Shown: one piece after another, positions 25,440 through 34,391 of the stretch | Position numbering within the stretch: position 1 is the first letter of the stretch | Layout: the number at the start of each line of letters is the position of its first letter | NCBI GenBank assembly: GCA_002869845.2 | Contig: NEWS02000015.1 | Span: 1 to 64,000, forward strand | Direction: 5' to 3' | DNA length: 64,000 bases | Source: Nitrospira sp. CG24B | GTDB lineage: Bacteria; Nitrospirota; Nitrospiria; Nitrospirales; Nitrospiraceae | The notes under the pieces: model-generated | Seen by the model: only the letters and a program-made list of their open reading frames with translations | Told to the model about the DNA's origin: nothing | Database searches by the model: none | Program-made: the position numbers and the translations under genes

Positions 25440-25585
25440 GCCGATCCGCATAAGAGCCGGATCTGCCATTTTTCTGTCCGTATAACACGCCACTACTGTT
25501 CGTGAAGAATACGCCGTGCTCGTTGTCTTGTTCAATGAGTTGCGACGGTGGGACCATTTATCACAGGTTCTTTATGCGGATCGGC
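25440..25585. repeat. 146-bp unit bounded by 14-bp perfect inverted repeats
   Basis: GCCGATCCGCATAA (25440-25453) and TTATGCGGATCGGC (25572-25585) are perfect reverse complements. The interior has no gene. It could be a small non-autonomous mobile unit or a relic of a cassette-upstream recombination site. Confidence 0.45.
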
Positions 25586-25649
25586 GTAAGCCCCCCCTCT
25601 GATAGCGGTCAGTCGTGTACTTCTGCTTGGGGTCGGGCACCGACGGTCA

Positions 25650-25775
25650 CCGGCACTTCACCGACACTCTCACCCACCACCCGAGCTCCTCCCCTTTCGT
25701 CTTCGTGATCGGCTTGACTTTCAATCGCGTTAACACTTCCTGCGCGAGCATCAAGTAATCGCGACTCGCCGACCA
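25650..25775 (-). pseudogene. C-terminal remnant of a second parA
   Basis: The minus strand reads SRDYLMLAQEVLTRLKVKPITKTKGE and then, after a 1-bp deletion, the VVGESVGEVP ending. This is the C-terminus of the ParA at 29979-30833, with several substitutions. Nothing of the ATPase domain precedes it; an unrelated coding-like stretch (VAIEQVKATPDDWVWTYHRS, ending near 25780) is joined instead. It is a leftover from a duplication or recombination of the partition region. Confidence 0.7.
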
Positions 25776-25946
25776 CATACCGGCCAGCCTTCTTCCCAGC
25801 CTCGTAATCGGCGATGAATCGGCCTAACACGTTGATCCGGTTGTGACGCAGGTGTTCGGGCGAACGGTGATACGTCCAGACCCAATCATCGGGCGTGGCC
25901 TTGACCTGTTCAATAGCGACTATTCTGCACGATGGTCTTCTCAGGC

Positions 25947-26375
25947 TCATGCGGCAAACCCGACGATAGCTGTACCAATTGCCAAAGCCAGACACAGCGG
26001 TGAGTACACGACGGTATCCAGACGCGCAAAACGAGTATGGCGGATACCTTTAAAGAACCCCACCAATCGGAAGTCCCCAATCGCGCGCAGCAGTAAGACC
26101 ACTGCCAATCCACGGGTCAGCCACGCAAGGATGGTCTGAGACAACGGTAGCACGAGCATCCCGGCGGTGCCGGCAATGATCACAGCACATAGCGCTAACC
26201 CCATCGTGACCACGAGCGTAGCCAGCGCCGATGGTTCAAAGATGGGCGTGCCGTCATTTTCTGGAATAGCCGCAAGTTGCCCGACCCGACCACCGAAGAG
26301 CCAATAGACATGCACCAGTGAGAGGCTGGCAAACACAGCAATCAGTGCCCACGCGACGAGAATACTCAGAGCCAC
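25947..26375 (-). CDS. DUF3995-like four-helix membrane protein
   Basis: A 142-residue integral membrane protein with four predicted helices: ALIAVFASLSLVHVYWLFGG, ATLVVTMGLALCAVIIAGTAGM, RGLAVVLLLRAIGDFRLVGFF and the C-terminal SPLCLALAIGTAIVGFAA. The HVYWLFGGR and RAIGDFRLVGF stretches are typical of DUF3995. The function is unknown. It overlaps the 3' end of the frameshifted methyltransferase-like gene by 10 bp, so the two were likely co-transcribed. Confidence 0.72.
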   Translation of the reverse strand: MALSILVAWALIAVFASLSLVHVYWLFGGRVGQLAAIPENDGTPIFEPSALATLVVTMGLALCAVIIAGTAGMLVLPLSQTILAWLTRGLAVVLLLRAIGDFRLVGFFKGIRHTRFARLDTVVYSPLCLALAIGTAIVGFAA

Positions 26376-26805
26376 CGACGCACCTCCGTAGAATAGACAC
26401 GATACTGTTCGCTAAACACCTCACGCAACAGACGCTCCTCACGTGGAATATGAAAGAAGTTGAGGAACAGAAATGTCACAGGGACAGCTATGTAGAAGGG
26501 CCACGAGCCGACCCACAGAGCCAGACCTAGGAGCGAGACCACTACGCCGACGTACATGGGCGCGAGAACCGAAACGGCCCATCGCAGACAAGCTGCGAGG
26601 ACGGTCGGCCCACAAAGAGAGTGGTCTGTCGGGAGGTGAAGAGGAGACGAGCCCACATCATGCACGAAAAGCCGAGTACGACCAGTACGCCGCCTAACAC
26701 CGGCAGACGCACAATGGTCGGCCACGGTCCCAGCATCCAATGCGTGAGTCCTGCCGAGAGGGCGACGAGCATGGTGACGACTGGGGGTTGAACGACAATG
26801 GGCAT
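26366..26805 (-). pseudogene. isoprenylcysteine carboxyl methyltransferase-like gene with frameshift
   Basis: The first part (MPIVVQPPVVTMLVALSAGLTHWML... LVCDGPFRFSR) and the second part (PMYVGVVVSLLGLALWVGSWPFYIA... REERLLREVFSEQYRVYSTEVRRWL) lie in different frames and join at about 26560. Together they form a membrane methyltransferase of the ICMT/NnrU type with the usual GP.R..RNPMY and EE..L...F...Y motifs. Two bases appear to be missing where RNPMY should be encoded. Either the gene is inactive or the assembly has an error. A different, intact relative is present at 50283. Confidence 0.7.
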
Positions 26806-26977
26806 GGTGCCCTCCCGATGGTCAACGTTCAATCGCACAGGTTCGTAATGGGTCGCCTAGTAAACGAGAGGTTCGGCGTCACCATCGCGGCATCCGGTGC
26901 ATGTAATCCACCATGCGACAGTGAATGACGTAACATCCAACAACCTTCGACGACTATCGCTCCGGCACAACTTGCAG

Positions 26978-27658
26978 TTATCGCACCGCTGCGAGCAGGA
27001 ATGCGCTGATCAACGGATGCGGGTGATCAAGCTGCGATCTCGCTTGCGGAACGAACAGCGTCCCCACGAAGAAACGATGGTGCGCAATCTCCATCACGCG
27101 GCAGGCACCCTCGGCATCAATACCTACCACCTCAAGACCAGCGCTGGAAATCTGATTGACGTAGTCGGGATTGACGCCAAAATTGCAGTAGTAGCGTTCG
27201 GTAATCGAGCATCTCCCGTAGGCCGCGGCAGCTTTTGATCCAGGGCTGAGCGAGATCTCCATTTCACGACCCACAAGGGAACAGGGCAACCGTGAGACAA
27301 TTACACGAGACGCATACGGATCATATTCCGTGTGCTGGGCGTCTGGAATTCCGGCGACATGTCGCGCGAATTCAATCACCATGTGCTGATAGCCGCCGCA
27401 GGTGCCGAGCGTGGCGACATTCTGTTCACGAGCAAACTGAATGGCGTCCAGTGTCCGGCTTAGGTCACGATAGGGACTCCCAGGCGCAAACCAAAGTGCA
27501 TCGAAGCTAGTAAGGGTTGTGATGTGGGCATCCACGGTCGAGATCCACTCGGATTGCACGTCGAGATTCAGCGCGAGTGAGGAATGCGCAATCGCCGCAT
27601 CGGTGTGCACGTGTGGCTCGAAGTCCGGATTGTATTCACCAACAATGGCAAGCTTCAT
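26978..27658 (-). CDS. class I glutamine amidotransferase-like protein (CTP synthase C-domain type)
   Basis: A 226-residue GATase1 fold resembling the glutaminase half of CTP synthase: MKLAIVGEYN at the start, FAPGSPYRD, the nucleophile elbow LGTCGGYQHMVIEFARHVAG with C87, and HPHPLISAFL at the end. The position of the catalytic His-x-Glu (FHPE in active enzymes) reads FVPQ (V203, Q205). The triad is therefore incomplete and glutaminase activity is doubtful. It may be a binding or regulatory homologue. It is transcribed alone, just upstream of a metallo-beta-lactamase gene facing the same way. Confidence 0.72.
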   Translation of the reverse strand: MKLAIVGEYNPDFEPHVHTDAAIAHSSLALNLDVQSEWISTVDAHITTLTSFDALWFAPGSPYRDLSRTLDAIQFAREQNVATLGTCGGYQHMVIEFARHVAGIPDAQHTEYDPYASRVIVSRLPCSLVGREMEISLSPGSKAAAAYGRCSITERYYCNFGVNPDYVNQISSAGLEVVGIDAEGACRVMEIAHHRFFVGTLFVPQARSQLDHPHPLISAFLLAAVR

Positions 27659-27721
27659 GGTCTATTCCATGCGCCAACCATTGCACCAGGGCATTGGCTG
27701 GACTCAATGCGTTTCTTCCGC

Positions 27722-28774
27722 TCATAGCTCAGACCTGCGGACGGGCACAAAAGACCGGCGCACGATTCGGAGAAGCACAAAGAGAGCAAGGAGACTGACG
27801 GCTGCCACCACCACCAGCGTCCACGTCGACCAAAAGAGATGCGGATCAACCAGTGGCGTGGTGTAGATCGACAAGTCGCCGTTCTGCTGCACCCGCCAGG
27901 GCAGACCAGGCGCGAGATAATGGGCGACATATCGGTACGTTGCATTCCCATTGACCATCTTATCCAGTTCACGGTCCAGCAACATCAGCCAGTCACGACC
28001 AAACTGTGGAATGCCGTGTGCACCAAACAACTGGGTGTCGATGTTGGTGAGTTGCAACAACCGAGCGCTGTTGGCCTTGTAGGCGACGAGATCAGCTCCC
28101 GGAGCAAAGGCAATGATGCCACCAAGGTGGCGATAGACGAAATCCCCCGTGAAGACCTGATCGCGTTCTCTATCGAACACAACGACCGACTCCGTGGCAT
28201 GCCCTGGCAAGTTGAGTACGGTGAGTGTACGCCCTCCAAGGTCGATCACCTCGCCATCGGCGATGAGGGCCGTGACTTTCAGTGATCGCCATGCCATATC
28301 GACCGATTCCCACGGGGTGATCGTGAAGACCTGGTCTGTGATGTGGGCGCGGATGTCCGGGCGATCAAGGAGGGTGACACCGTCAAAGGTCGCGGCATCA
28401 GCAATATGGTCATAATGGAAATGCGACAGGATCAGCGTGATCGGTTTCTTACCTGCGTACTGCGCTGCCACCTCCCGCATGGAGCGAGAGCCGGCTGGCC
28501 GTTCGCCGCTACCCGCATCGAACATGACTGCCCGTGTATCGCCGACGATCAGATAGGAGGTGTTGTATTGAGAGGATTTCGGTTCATTGATGGCAAAGGT
28601 CTGAGGATCGATCGCTTCCACCGCATACCAGTCATCAATCATGGTCGAGGCGGGGCTGTAGGTTTCTCCTTGCTTGACGTCACCGAACACATCGGCTGGT
28701 TCTACAATTCGCTCAAGGCACCCTGGGAGGCTGAGAGACACACTCACCAAGATCATCAGGTGCACGCGTCTCAT
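27722..28774 (-). CDS. lipoprotein metallo-beta-lactamase-fold hydrolase
   Basis: A protein of about 350 residues starting MRRVHLMILVSVSLSLPGC, a lipobox with C19. The metal motif is SHFHYDHI (H118, H120, D122, H123), followed by LPGHA and TGDFVY for the remaining ligands. A single C-terminal transmembrane helix (WTLVVVAAVSLLALFVLL) is unusual for this family. The enzyme is probably periplasmic and membrane-tethered at both ends. The substrate is unknown. The start at 28774 is chosen because of the lipobox; the frame extends 32 residues upstream. Confidence 0.78.
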   Translation of the reverse strand: MRRVHLMILVSVSLSLPGCLERIVEPADVFGDVKQGETYSPASTMIDDWYAVEAIDPQTFAINEPKSSQYNTSYLIVGDTRAVMFDAGSGERPAGSRSMREVAAQYAGKKPITLILSHFHYDHIADAATFDGVTLLDRPDIRAHITDQVFTITPWESVDMAWRSLKVTALIADGEVIDLGGRTLTVLNLPGHATESVVVFDRERDQVFTGDFVYRHLGGIIAFAPGADLVAYKANSARLLQLTNIDTQLFGAHGIPQFGRDWLMLLDRELDKMVNGNATYRYVAHYLAPGLPWRVQQNGDLSIYTTPLVDPHLFWSTWTLVVVAAVSLLALFVLLRIVRRSFVPVRRSEL

Positions 28775-29978
28775 GGCACATACCGCATCCGAGCCACTCC
28801 CTTGACGTGTCTCGAACCGGATCTCATTCCACAGATCTGTAAGGCGATGCCTGTTGTGGTCCGAGACCAAGTCATTCCCAACCGGCCCTCCCCCCTTACC
28901 CTCACCGTCATCGACATCTGGGTACCTGGAAGCTACATGAGGACCAATATTACAAGGTTTGACAGCGATCCTGGGGTACGATACCGTATCATTTACACAG
29001 ACCCAGCTTCCGAACTGTCACCGTATGGTGCGCGTGCCGGAGGATCCTCGGGATAGGAGCTGGGTCAAACTATGTTTGCTCCCTCTCCAACATTCCACAC
29101 ATCCTCGATTCGCTTGCGGATCATCGTGCGGTACTCCATCGCATCCTGCTTTGCCTATTCCGCATGAGGACGCAACGGACTCGCCACCATATCCGTGTTT
29201 TTCGAATCCACGATACGCCCATCCTCAAGAATGGGCTCTCCCTCTCGACTGACTTACCGTTGTCTGCGCAGAGACGCCTGGAGTTCTCGTCGAAAGTCCC
29301 GGTCTTCGTGCCCGTCCATTTTCAAGCGGGCCTGCTTGATGGTCCCACAACTGTGTGTAACACCAGACGAATCGCATACCGATAAGACGATTCTTTCGAT
29401 TCGCGCAGCGCTGCACGATCAATCGCATCTTTACGATGGCTCGGACTCTGAATGTGCACGAGACGACTCGCGTCAAGAATGCGTTTCGAAAGATGGCAGA
29501 GCACGTACGGAATTTGAACTCACACTGATCACTGAAAGGCACAGGGTTCTGCCTCGAGATGATCGTCGACGATTACCAGTGCGATCACAACGCAGGGCGA
29601 TGACCCCTGTGTAATCTTGAACCCAGGATCACCTGAGTCGTCCCAAAAGACAACCCTTCAGGTGTCTCGTGTCGATGCATCACGGTCAGCCCTGCTCTGG
29701 TTAAGCTGCTCAACTCAACAGAAGGTACCAGTAACACATTTTCCTACGTGGTAATTTACAGTAAATATTTCTTCATTGGGCGAGATGCACATTGGAATGA
29801 GCAACTGAGGTCTAAGGAGCAATTATTGACTCCTACTCGTTCTGTAAACGACACAACCTGTCATACACTCCCCTTCCCTAAGAGCCATGCTTTCGTAGCA
29901 CTATATCGATTTCTATCAATGTAATTCCTATATGCTCTGACATCTTTCGAACGCCAGAAGGTGTTGCACCAATTATCA
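28775..29978. other. 1.2-kb region without a recognisable intact gene
   Basis: No frame shows domain character. A short minus-strand stretch near 29248-29345 (KMDGHEDRDFRRELQASLRR) looks coding-like, so this may be decayed DNA. The segment lies between the accessory membrane genes and the partition module. Confidence 0.4.
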
Positions 29979-30833
29979 TCACCCCACAGCCGCCGGCACT
30001 TCACCGACACTCTCACCCACCACCCGCACTCCCTCCCCTTTCGTCTTGACGACTGGCTTGACGTGCAATCGCGTGAGCACTTCCTGTGCAAGCATGAGGT
30101 AATCGCGACTGGCTGAGCACTTGCGATCAAATTGCAACACCGTATCTCGCTGCAACTCGGCCTTTTGCGCGGAGGTCGACATGGAAATCGTGGTCTCGAG
30201 AAAATCTCCTTTAAAGCGATCTTTCACCATCTGAAAGACCGCCTGACACACGTTCCGCCGCGCGTCGTGTTTCGTGAGTAACACCCCGAGGATGGCCAGG
30301 TCAGCCTGGACACTCCCTTGCACAGTCGAAATAATGTTCAGTAAGTCATCAAGACCGTCAAACGAAAAGCCCGATCCGCTTTCCATGGGCACAATCACAT
30401 GGTCACTCGCCGACAGTGCATTCATCGTGATCAACGAGAGCGACGGCGGGGTGTCAAAAATCACAAAATCAAAGGGAAGATCCTTCCGAACCTTATTTTT
30501 CAACACCCCAATCGGAATGGGATACACCGCCGGATCCCGTAGGCGGTTTTCCACCGACGCTAAGCGAATATTTCCCCGCACCAACGATACATTGGGGAGT
30601 TTCGTGGCGGTCATGCACTCTTCGACCTTCATATCCGGATTCAACAACAGTTCCGTGACGCCGGGGTTCGCCTCTGGAGCCATCTGTAAGAGTTTGGTCG
30701 CATTGGCTTGGGGGTCACAATCTAAAAAGAGTACTTTGTAATTCGATCGCCGCAAGGCATCGGACAGATTGATCGCGGTGGATGTTTTTCCACACCCACC
30801 CTTCTGATTTGCAATACTGATTCGAATCGCCAT
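29979..30833 (-). CDS. parA: plasmid partition ATPase ParA
   Basis: A 284-residue ParA/Soj ATPase. The deviant Walker A is QKGGCGKTSTAIN (residues 9-21), the A-prime strand LFLDCDPQAN and Walker B FVIFDTPPSLSL. The C-terminus has basic patches for non-specific DNA binding and ends in a repetitive GVRVVGESVGEVPAAVG tail. No ParB gene is adjacent, so the partner may be the Rep-like protein upstream or encoded elsewhere. It lies 32 bp after the 471-residue Rep-like gene and is probably co-transcribed. A remnant of a second copy lies at 25650. Confidence 0.9.
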   Translation of the reverse strand: MAIRISIANQKGGCGKTSTAINLSDALRRSNYKVLFLDCDPQANATKLLQMAPEANPGVTELLLNPDMKVEECMTATKLPNVSLVRGNIRLASVENRLRDPAVYPIPIGVLKNKVRKDLPFDFVIFDTPPSLSLITMNALSASDHVIVPMESGSGFSFDGLDDLLNIISTVQGSVQADLAILGVLLTKHDARRNVCQAVFQMVKDRFKGDFLETTISMSTSAQKAELQRDTVLQFDRKCSASRDYLMLAQEVLTRLHVKPVVKTKGEGVRVVGESVGEVPAAVG

Positions 30834-30865
30834 AGAGCACCTTCCTTTTCGCCCATCACGTTGGC

Positions 30866-32281
30866 TTAGATCGCTTTCGTGCGTTGGTCCTGTCGCATAT
30901 GATCGCGGATGAGTTCCTGCAGCCTCCGCTCCCGTTTCGCGTCTCGCACGATGGCAAGTTCGGTCTCGGCTGCTGCCTCATCTGCCGTCCTCCGCAACTG
31001 TGTCTGCGCCTCCTCTGACAACCCTAACAAATAGACTTCAGCGCGCTGAGCTTCAAGTCGGTCACGCGCGCCCTTCAGGGCCGCCGCTTCGTCCTCTAAC
31101 CGTCGCGCTTCGTCTTCGACGAGACGCACGCGTCGACTTTTCCAGCCAGGGGGAGGATTCACTTCCATTTTCTTTAAGCACGCAAAGAGAAAGGCCAGTG
31201 CATCCGCAATGGGTTTACTGGTCGTCTTCTTCTGCTCGATCACCCCTGCGACCTTATCGAAAAAATCTTGCGCATATTCTATCGATGGCATCACACGGAG
31301 AAATGGCTCGACAGAACGAGGCTCAAGTCCGGTGAACCATTCTGACAGAATAAGGTTCTGCACACCCCAGTCTTGTAGTAGTTCAGAATTAGAGAAAGAA
31401 GAATAACTACTACTACTGGCTGTATTCTGAGAGAGATTCTGGGAGTCGCTCGGAGAGTGTCCATGAGTGATATGACGAGGTTTCGGTCCTTTTTTCTTAG
31501 CCGTCGGTAATGGAGCAAGTAGTGCGGGGAAGGCGGTACCGAAGAGATAAATCGAGCCCCCATTGGCATATTGGAGGAGTGCCTTTCGCACAATGAGTCC
31601 GGCGTTCATAAGTTGGAGAAGGGAGCGCCGGACTGCGTCCTCTGTACGATCGACGAGCGCACCAATCTCTGCATACGAGACGGGACGAGTCTGGTTCGGT
31701 GTGGAGTGGTCGCGACAGCTATGGAGTGCCCAGGCAAAGCGGACCCAATGTGATGGCGGTCTGAGAAGAGAAATGGGGACATCGGGAGGGGCCGGCGTGT
31801 GTAGAGGAGGTATCTCAGGAGTCGTGTGGAGCTGATGGGTGGCCTGACTGCTCAGAGGGGAGTCAGTACCACTGACAGAGGCTCTGACAGTGTGACTCGC
31901 AGAGTGTACTGGCTGTATTGGTATGCTGTCAGTATGACGAGTGACACTGTCAGAATATTCTGGGAGTGCACCACCCTCCCCGTCTGATTCACGCAATGAG
32001 GGGGACGATCGTGTGTCTCTTTTCTTTTCTTCGGTAGTACTGGTGCGTTGGGGAGCTGACGGAATCGACAAAGGGACCGTGGTCACCTGCGAGGAAGGAG
32101 GGACAGAAGATGGAACGGGCAACGTACGCTCGGAAGAAACTGAGGCGGCAGGAGTTGAAAGCCCGAGCAATTCGAGGGGATCGACTCGAGATTGAGAGGC
32201 AGCAAGTTCTTCAAGGCGTTTACCGACAACGCCTTTAAGGAAACTCTTCTCTTTACTCTCAGTGCCGCGCACTTTCTCCAT
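30866..32281 (-). CDS. putative replication/partition protein with winged-helix domain
   Basis: A 471-residue protein. Residues 1-170 are a Ser/Pro/Thr-rich, low-complexity tail; about 175-260 form a winged helix (WALHSCRD..., VSYAEIGALVDRTEDAVRRSLLQLMNAGLIVRKA); the C-terminal 100 residues are a highly charged coiled coil (EDEARRLEDEAAALKGARDRLEAQR). It overlaps iteron-like repeats in its 5' coding part and sits directly upstream of parA. I infer a plasmid replication initiator or a ParB-like partner. No catalytic motif is visible and I recognise no precise family. Confidence 0.6.
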   Translation of the reverse strand: MEKVRGTESKEKSFLKGVVGKRLEELAASQSRVDPLELLGLSTPAASVSSERTLPVPSSVPPSSQVTTVPLSIPSAPQRTSTTEEKKRDTRSSPSLRESDGEGGALPEYSDSVTRHTDSIPIQPVHSASHTVRASVSGTDSPLSSQATHQLHTTPEIPPLHTPAPPDVPISLLRPPSHWVRFAWALHSCRDHSTPNQTRPVSYAEIGALVDRTEDAVRRSLLQLMNAGLIVRKALLQYANGGSIYLFGTAFPALLAPLPTAKKKGPKPRHITHGHSPSDSQNLSQNTASSSSYSSFSNSELLQDWGVQNLILSEWFTGLEPRSVEPFLRVMPSIEYAQDFFDKVAGVIEQKKTTSKPIADALAFLFACLKKMEVNPPPGWKSRRVRLVEDEARRLEDEAAALKGARDRLEAQRAEVYLLGLSEEAQTQLRRTADEAAAETELAIVRDAKRERRLQELIRDHMRQDQRTKAI

Positions 32282-33260
32282 ATGTAGAGCGTGCTCCGAC
32301 GTTGTTGTGCACTGGACAAGAACCGAGGCGATCTCGTAGCCGGGTGGTAGGAGATCACTTGTAGCCGTGCAAAGAGTGAACTACAATTTTGTCACGATAC
32401 AAAAATAGGATGCTCGTGTCAACATATATATGGAAATAGTCCTCGTGCCGTTGGATGCTAGTATAGGTTGATATAATACAAGATACCAATAAGAGACGCT
32501 TTTCTATTCGTACATAGGAGTAGTGGTTTCATGGTTGTATGATGTTCATACCTAGTGACAGAGAGTCCTGGTTAGAGAAACATGAGAAGGTAGTTAGGGA
32601 TGAGTTCATGGAAAATAGATGATATGTAGGAACCTATTGGCCTATCGAGATATGGGATCCATGAAATGAAGCCCCCACATATAACTCTATACTGACAGAA
32701 AACCTATTCTGATAGTCATAATGGGGCATGGTGGTAGCATGATTGGCTGTGCTCTCTGTAGGTGTTCAGATGAAATTGGAACGCAATGTTTTGCACTGTC
32801 AGTATAAGAATTCTGTCCGAATAAGATCTCGGCACTGTCCGGCCAATTATGTCGCCATAGTCCAATCAGGCGTCGCTTTTTACTATCAGAATATCAATAC
32901 GTAAGTATAGTAATACTGACAGAGTAATATAGTCATTATAGAAAACAATTGTTCAGCTTCACGATTGATTATTCATTTACTATACGTATAGATATTCTGT
33001 CAGAGTATTATGCGTAAAACAATGTTATATATAAATTAAATCTATACTATAAGAATAGCACTACAGACAGAATATAAATACGATGAGAATAGAAAGACAG
33101 TCAGAATGCCAACACTGCGAGAATAAGAACACTGTCAGAATAAATGAGACAACTCGGGGCTAAGTGAGTGGTGTCATTTTGCTGATGTTCGAGAGACATT
33201 CTGAAGTCAGGGCACCTCCATGATCATAATAAGCATCACGTATTCTGACAGAATAGACGC
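31871..33260. repeat. oriV: iteron array, probable vegetative origin (oriV)
   Basis: About fifteen degenerate copies of ACTGTCAGAATA recur in both orientations, for example at 31926, 31946, 32691, 32795, 32809, 32882, 32913, 32993, 33131 and 33241. The copy at 33241-33255 is a perfect inverted repeat (TATTCTG-A-CAGAATA), and 31951-31962 holds CAGAATATTCTG. From 32362 to 33347 the DNA is strikingly AT-rich and carries no gene. Iterons plus AT-rich DNA between two Rep-like genes and beside parA are the usual layout of an iteron-controlled plasmid origin. Confidence 0.78.
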
Positions 33261-33347
33261 ACTGAGAGTGACCAATCGGTTAGATTCGAAGACTTCGGAT
33301 AGCGGAGTGCCGCAGGGGTACCTCGTCGGGTATGTATGAATGTATCG

Positions 33348-34028
33348 TTATCTCGGTGAAGGCAGGTCGTACCAGTCTGGATGCTTCGCCATGAGCCGAT
33401 GCTTATACGGAAAACGGTGGAGGAAGCGGTAGGAGAGAATCTTGGTCACGAGCTCCTGGCTGGGGAGCAAGCCGTCGGCGCGTAGGTTCAGGTGAATCTC
33501 AGCCACGATACCATCCCGCTCGCTCGCAGACAGCAGTGGGCCCAGGCGTTTGAGTTCCGCAAAATCCTCCTGATCCAACTCATCGTAACGACTCATCACG
33601 TCTTTCAGATTCTCCCGCTTCTCCAACTTGGGCAGCCAGTGGACCAGGTACGTGGGCGCGACTCGTTGCCGGGACGGTTGGCTCATCGTCACCAGTCCCA
33701 GGGTGCCCAGGGTTTTCAGGTGTTTCTGCACCGTCATCCACGCCAGCTTGGTATCGGCCACGAGTCGATCGATGGAAATCTGCACGGCCGTTTCGCCCTG
33801 GCCGTGCGTCTTCTTGAGCAGATGAAGGTACAGCAGCTGCGCGGTGGGGGAGAGGACGAGGAACCGAGCGTCCTCCATGGTCAAGTGTAATTGGTCGAGA
33901 TAGGCGAGTCGCCAGTCCGTGGACAAGGTGGCGTGGCCTTCGAGCGACCACTCGGGCGTGAGAAAATCGGCGAGTTCGGCTTCTTCATCAAATGGTTGGG
34001 AACTAGAAGGCGCGATGGGATTTTCCAT
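33348..34028 (-). CDS. winged-helix DNA-binding protein, possible replication initiator
   Basis: A 226-residue protein. An acidic N-terminus (residues 1-50) is followed by a winged-helix core LSPTAQLLYLHLLKKTHGQGETAVQISIDRLVADTKLAWMTVQKHLKTLGTLGLVTMSQ (about 58-118) and a basic, aromatic C-terminus (LSYRFLHRFPYKHRLMAKHPDWYDL). Transcription points into the iteron region. Rep proteins of small plasmids often carry such winged helices, so this and the 471-residue protein are the two initiator candidates. A transcriptional regulator is the alternative. Confidence 0.6.
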   Translation of the reverse strand: MENPIAPSSSQPFDEEAELADFLTPEWSLEGHATLSTDWRLAYLDQLHLTMEDARFLVLSPTAQLLYLHLLKKTHGQGETAVQISIDRLVADTKLAWMTVQKHLKTLGTLGLVTMSQPSRQRVAPTYLVHWLPKLEKRENLKDVMSRYDELDQEDFAELKRLGPLLSASERDGIVAEIHLNLRADGLLPSQELVTKILSYRFLHRFPYKHRLMAKHPDWYDLPSPR

Positions 34029-34391
34029 ACTGCATTAGAGGTCTACTCTTAGAGGGATCGTGAGTCAACACAAAAGGTGAACGGAAGATTATTGGCATCC
34101 GGGATGGACGCCTTCTCGGAGGCCTTGACTTCGGATGGAGGAAGGGATAGGGTGGGGGCGGGAGCGTAATGTCCTTCGGCAATGGGGTCGGCATGACACG
34201 CTCTCATGGGGTCTCGGAAGACGCCTGTCGCGTGGACGGACCGCTCGTTCTGCACGGTCCACCTCTATCATATATAGGAAAGCGGGCCTGGTGGGACGCG
34301 AAATGCGGTCGCGAGTCGAAGCGAGCGCTCCATTATAAAGATAGAGAACGAGAGGAATGGAGAGGGGGCAGAGCAAGGAAGGGATGGAACC
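34029..34391. promoter_or_regulatory. divergent intergenic region upstream of rep-like gene and recombinase
   Basis: About 360 bp between divergently transcribed genes. It must hold both promoters; a tyrosine-recombinase resolution site would be expected here, but I cannot point to a convincing core. Confidence 0.35.

Noticed and set aside
28775..29978. Possible insertion-sequence remnant
   Set aside because: No transposase motif, terminal inverted repeat or target duplication could be found; only a short coding-like stretch remains.
31871..33260. CRISPR array
   Set aside because: The repeats are short (about 12 bp), degenerate, in both orientations and irregularly spaced; no spacers and no cas genes. 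They fit iterons.
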